From assembly GCA_017959485.1 (NCBI GenBank), contig JAGDAM010000338.1, positions 1-8,416 on the forward strand: DNA of 8,416 bases, read 5' to 3'. A program made the position numbers and the translations under genes. This document shows positions 6,117 through 8,416 of this stretch, one piece after another. Numbering within the stretch: the first letter of the stretch is position 1; the number at the start of each line of letters is the position of its first letter. The DNA is from Clostridia bacterium. GTDB taxonomy: Bacteria > Bacillota_A > Clostridia > Oscillospirales > CAG-272. Below the pieces are notes generated by a model. That model ran no database searches. It saw only the letters and a program-made list of their open reading frames with translations, and was not told the DNA's origin.

Positions 6117-6132
6117 GATTTTATAGTAAAAT
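6104..6132 (+). promoter_or_regulatory. promoter of the secreted-protein gene (TTGACT-N17-TAAAAT)
   Basis: -35 TTGACT (6104-6109) and -10 TAAAAT (6127-6132) each differ by one base from the housekeeping consensus and are spaced by exactly 17 bp. The predicted start point is near 6139, giving a leader of about 53 nt to the GTG at 6192. Confidence 0.8.
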
Positions 6133-6174
6133 ATACTTTGTAGAATTAGAAACTGCGTTTTTAAAGAAAAGACG

Positions 6175-6181
6175 GGAGGGG
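6175..6181 (+). promoter_or_regulatory. ribosome-binding site for the GTG start at 6192
   Basis: GGAGGGG is a strong Shine-Dalgarno sequence, 10 nt before the GTG from its last base, a slightly long spacing. No better start codon lies closer in frame, and the next in-frame ATG (codon 18) would cut the signal peptide in half. Confidence 0.65.
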
Positions 6182-6191
6182 ATCAGACGAA

Positions 6192-8416
6192 GTGAAAAAA
6201 ACAATCATACGGATAACCGTAGCGGTCTGCGCTGTCGCGATTATGCTTTCGTCCGCCGTCTTTCCGCCTGTGAGCGTTTCCGCGCTGACGATTCCGACCG
6301 ACGAGTCGGTCTACGAGCGCATCAGCACGATTTACCGCGACGCTCTCGAATTCAACTATCAGCGGAGCGGGCAGCGCGCATCCAACTTCACCGGGTACTG
6401 CTCGCACTACGTCCACCTCCAGCTGATGATGCTCGGCGTCAACACGAGCTATGTCGGAGTCAACGGCAACGGCGCCTACAACGTATACGAGAACCTGAGC
6501 TATTCGACCGGCGGCAAGAAGATTCACGCCTACCCATCGTCCGGGACGAATCCGATCGCCAGAATACTCAGAACCATCTCGTCGGCATGTCCCGTCGCAA
6601 CAAATATCATGCTCGGATTTCATTCGACAAGCACCGCGAGCGGAAAAAAATACGGCCACGCGATGCTGATACACGCGATCATCAACGGTTACGTCTATTT
6701 TACCGACAATTTCGCGATGCGCGTCGGAGGAACCTATTACAACCAGGGCGACCCGATCAAATGCACGATAGCGGAATTCGACGCCTTCTACGGAAGGCCT
6801 TCCGTCTTCTCGTTTGAAGGGATAATCTGGTTCGAGACGGAGGAACTCACCGCGGCGGTCCTCTCGGGAAACACTTCCTCCGATCCCGTTCCCGACGACA
6901 CCGCACCCGAACAGACCACCTCTTCCACCCAGACGGAAGTCCAGCCGACCGACTACACGCCCGGCATATACACGGTTAACTACGCGGCCGGTCTGCGCAT
7001 ACGCTCTCAGTCCACCACAAACTCCTCAACTCTCGAAGTTATTCCCGACCGCTTCCGAGTCTACGTGACCGAAGTCGAAAACGGATTCGGAAAGATCTTC
7101 TGCAACTACAACGGAAAAAACTATTCGGGATGGGTCTATCTCGGACTCACAAATCGTGTCGGCGACCTGCCGGTAATCTGCGCCGACACGTATAACAGCT
7201 CGGGTACGCTGGTCGCGCGGGAATGGTTCGAATCCCTCGAGGACGCGATGGAGAACGCCGCGGCTACCGCGAAGCTTATCCTGGTCGGCGACTGCCGCTT
7301 CAGCAGCAGCGTCGAAGTCGGGCCGCTGCGCGAGATACGGCTGGGCGGTTTCAACCTCATCCCGTCGTCGGGAGCCAAGCTCCTGATCCGCGGAGGCACC
7401 GTAACGGCCTCCTCCCGCAATTCCTTCATCGAATCCGACCCTCTGCTTCAGAGGACTTCGATTGCCGGCGGTTTCTCATATACATGCCCATATACCGTAT
7501 CGCTGTCAAGCACCAGCATATCTATCGGAAACAACCCCGAAATAGTCTTTATGGGTGAGACGAACGCTCCGTCGGCCGGAGTCGAATATCTGATAGAATG
7601 CGAAGGATTCAACGGGCAGACCCGAACCTTCTCCGGAACGCTTTCGAACGGTCGGCTCAGGTTCAAGACCGACGGGATTCCGGCAAAACGTTTTGCCGAT
7701 TCCTTCAGTGTCAGGGCAATCGTCAGATCCCAAACCGATCATTCCTATTACATAGCCAGCGAGACGGTTTCATTCAATCCCGCCGAACACCTCGGAGGGT
7801 ACTACTCGAAAAATCCAGGATTCGACCGGCTGCTCGTTTCGCTTCTGAACTACTCGGCGGCGGCGCAGACGCTGTTCAACTCGCAGGTCTCGTCCGATTC
7901 GCTCGCCAACCGGTTCATACCGATGTCCGAACGATCCTCGTCTTTCATTCCCTCTCAGGCGGTAAAATCACTCGACGCCCCCGCGGCGCCCGCGACGGGA
8001 AATCTCGCCTTTACTTCCTACGCTCTTGATTTCTCGACCGGTGACCGGCTGTCCATCGTGCTCAAATCCTCGTCCGCCGAATCCGACGTGCGTCTGCTGG
8101 TATTTTCCCACGCCGAATATCTGGAGCTGAAAAACCGGTACCCGAACGCGTCCGACTCCGAACTGCTCACGCTCGCCAATTGCGGCACGGTCCTGACGCA
8201 CGACGGGAAGGGTACTTTCAGGTTCAGCGGCTTCTCCGCCAAGCAGTATGCCGACACCTACTACTGCCGTCTCGTCAGGGGAAGCGGTACCGGCGCCGTA
8301 TATTCCGCGGCAGACTCGTTCAGCGTAACGAAATACTGCGAAAGAATGATCAACGACGGAATAACCGACAAGACCGACGACCTTTGCCGCGCGCTGTGCG
8401 AATACTCCGCCGCCGC
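6192..8416 (+). CDS. secreted multidomain protein: Cys/His hydrolase-like domain, SH3 domain, tandem C-terminal repeats (3' end beyond window)
   Basis: A GTG-started frame stays open for 741 codons to the right edge, with no stop. Residues 1-31 are a signal peptide (KK n-region, hydrophobic core, likely cleavage after SVSA). Residues 35-215 form a domain with FTGYCSHYV (C70), KKYGHAMLIHA (H156) and a following TDN (171-173). The Cys-His-Asx order suits a papain-like cysteine peptidase or amidase of the NlpC/CHAP or C39-like type, though this is not proven. A Ser/Thr/Pro/Glu-rich linker (225-256) precedes a bacterial SH3 domain (257-322; GLRIRSQ, GWVYLG), which in secreted proteins often binds cell wall. 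Residues 330-435 are beta-rich and somewhat beta-helix-like. Two diverged copies of a C-terminal repeat follow (about 437-575 and 608 to the edge), each ending in YSAAA. The predicted role is at the cell surface, perhaps peptidoglycan or protein turnover. The codon pattern is consistent throughout. The product may be substantially longer. Confidence 0.88.
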   Translation, partial: MKKTIIRITVAVCAVAIMLSSAVFPPVSVSALTIPTDESVYERISTIYRDALEFNYQRSGQRASNFTGYCSHYVHLQLMMLGVNTSYVGVNGNGAYNVYENLSYSTGGKKIHAYPSSGTNPIARILRTISSACPVATNIMLGFHSTSTASGKKYGHAMLIHAIINGYVYFTDNFAMRVGGTYYNQGDPIKCTIAEFDAFYGRPSVFSFEGIIWFETEELTAAVLSGNTSSDPVPDDTAPEQTTSSTQTEVQPTDYTPGIYTVNYAAGLRIRSQSTTNSSTLEVIPDRFRVYVTEVENGFGKIFCNYNGKNYSGWVYLGLTNRVGDLPVICADTYNSSGTLVAREWFESLEDAMENAAATAKLILVGDCRFSSSVEVGPLREIRLGGFNLIPSSGAKLLIRGGTVTASSRNSFIESDPLLQRTSIAGGFSYTCPYTVSLSSTSISIGNNPEIVFMGETNAPSAGVEYLIECEGFNGQTRTFSGTLSNGRLRFKTDGIPAKRFADSFSVRAIVRSQTDHSYYIASETVSFNPAEHLGGYYSKNPGFDRLLVSLLNYSAAAQTLFNSQVSSDSLANRFIPMSERSSSFIPSQAVKSLDAPAAPATGNLAFTSYALDFSTGDRLSIVLKSSSAESDVRLLVFSHAEYLELKNRYPNASDSELLTLANCGTVLTHDGKGTFRFSGFSAKQYADTYYCRLVRGSGTGAVYSAADSFSVTKYCERMINDGITDKTDDLCRALCEYSAA

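Noticed and set aside
5906..6817. Plus-strand 303-codon reading frame across the divergent region
   Set aside because: It starts upstream of the plus-strand promoter and runs out of frame with the secreted protein. Its product is Arg-rich and low in hydrophobics, and it has no suitable ribosome-binding site.
1..8416. Mobile element, CRISPR array, toxin-antitoxin or phage-defence locus
   Set aside because: No transposase, integrase, terminal repeats, spaced repeat array or recognisable defence gene was seen on either strand.

Overview
The window looks like a chromosomal segment of a moderately GC-rich bacterium of the Bacillota, most likely an uncultured gut- or rumen-type member of the Clostridia. 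This rests on strong GGAGG-type ribosome-binding sites, consensus sigma-A-like promoters, a YqeG-family phosphatase, a Thr/Glu-rich lipoprotein linker, and a secreted protein with the 'LLNYSAAAQ'-type C-terminal repeat I associate with Clostridia. The placement is by family resemblance only. I see no tRNA, rRNA, CRISPR array, insertion sequence, integrase or defence gene.

Layout, left to right. Positions 1-3926 are a compact five-gene unit, all on the minus strand, transcribed right to left. It begins with a YhhN-family (lysoplasmalogenase-like) membrane protein (3926-3186). Next come a YqeG-family HAD phosphatase (3181-2663) and an endonuclease IV-like TIM-barrel protein (2673-1807), which overlap by 11 nt. 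The unit ends with an M24B Xaa-Pro aminopeptidase (1788-712) and a cysteine-rich integral membrane protein (705-1) that runs off the left edge. Spacings of -11 to +18 nt indicate one operon.

Upstream of it, also on the minus strand, lies a large lipoprotein (5930-4041) with a metallo-beta-lactamase-fold hydrolase domain. A 114-nt spacer separates it from the operon. That spacer contains a long, nearly perfect two-step hairpin (3967-4016) without the T-run of a Rho-independent terminator.

Positions 5931-6191 are a divergent control region. It holds a near-consensus promoter for the lipoprotein (minus strand, TTGAAA-N17-TATAAT) and one for the gene to the right (plus strand, TTGACT-N17-TAAAAT). 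A perfect tandem 11-bp repeat lies about midway between them and contains a PHO-box-like TTCACA-N5-TTCACA.

From 6192 to the right edge a single plus-strand reading frame stays open. It encodes a secreted multidomain protein: signal peptide, a putative Cys/His papain-like or amidase-like domain, a bacterial SH3 domain, a beta-rich segment and two copies of a C-terminal repeat, the second cut by the window end. Neither this gene nor the 1-705 gene has a stop codon inside the window.

How the genes may work together (inference): the divergent pair encodes two exported surface proteins, possibly under shared control, and the minus-strand operon is a housekeeping cluster of membrane-lipid, phosphatase, nuclease-like and peptidase functions. 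The least described items are the multidomain secreted protein, the divergent control region and the hairpin spacer.
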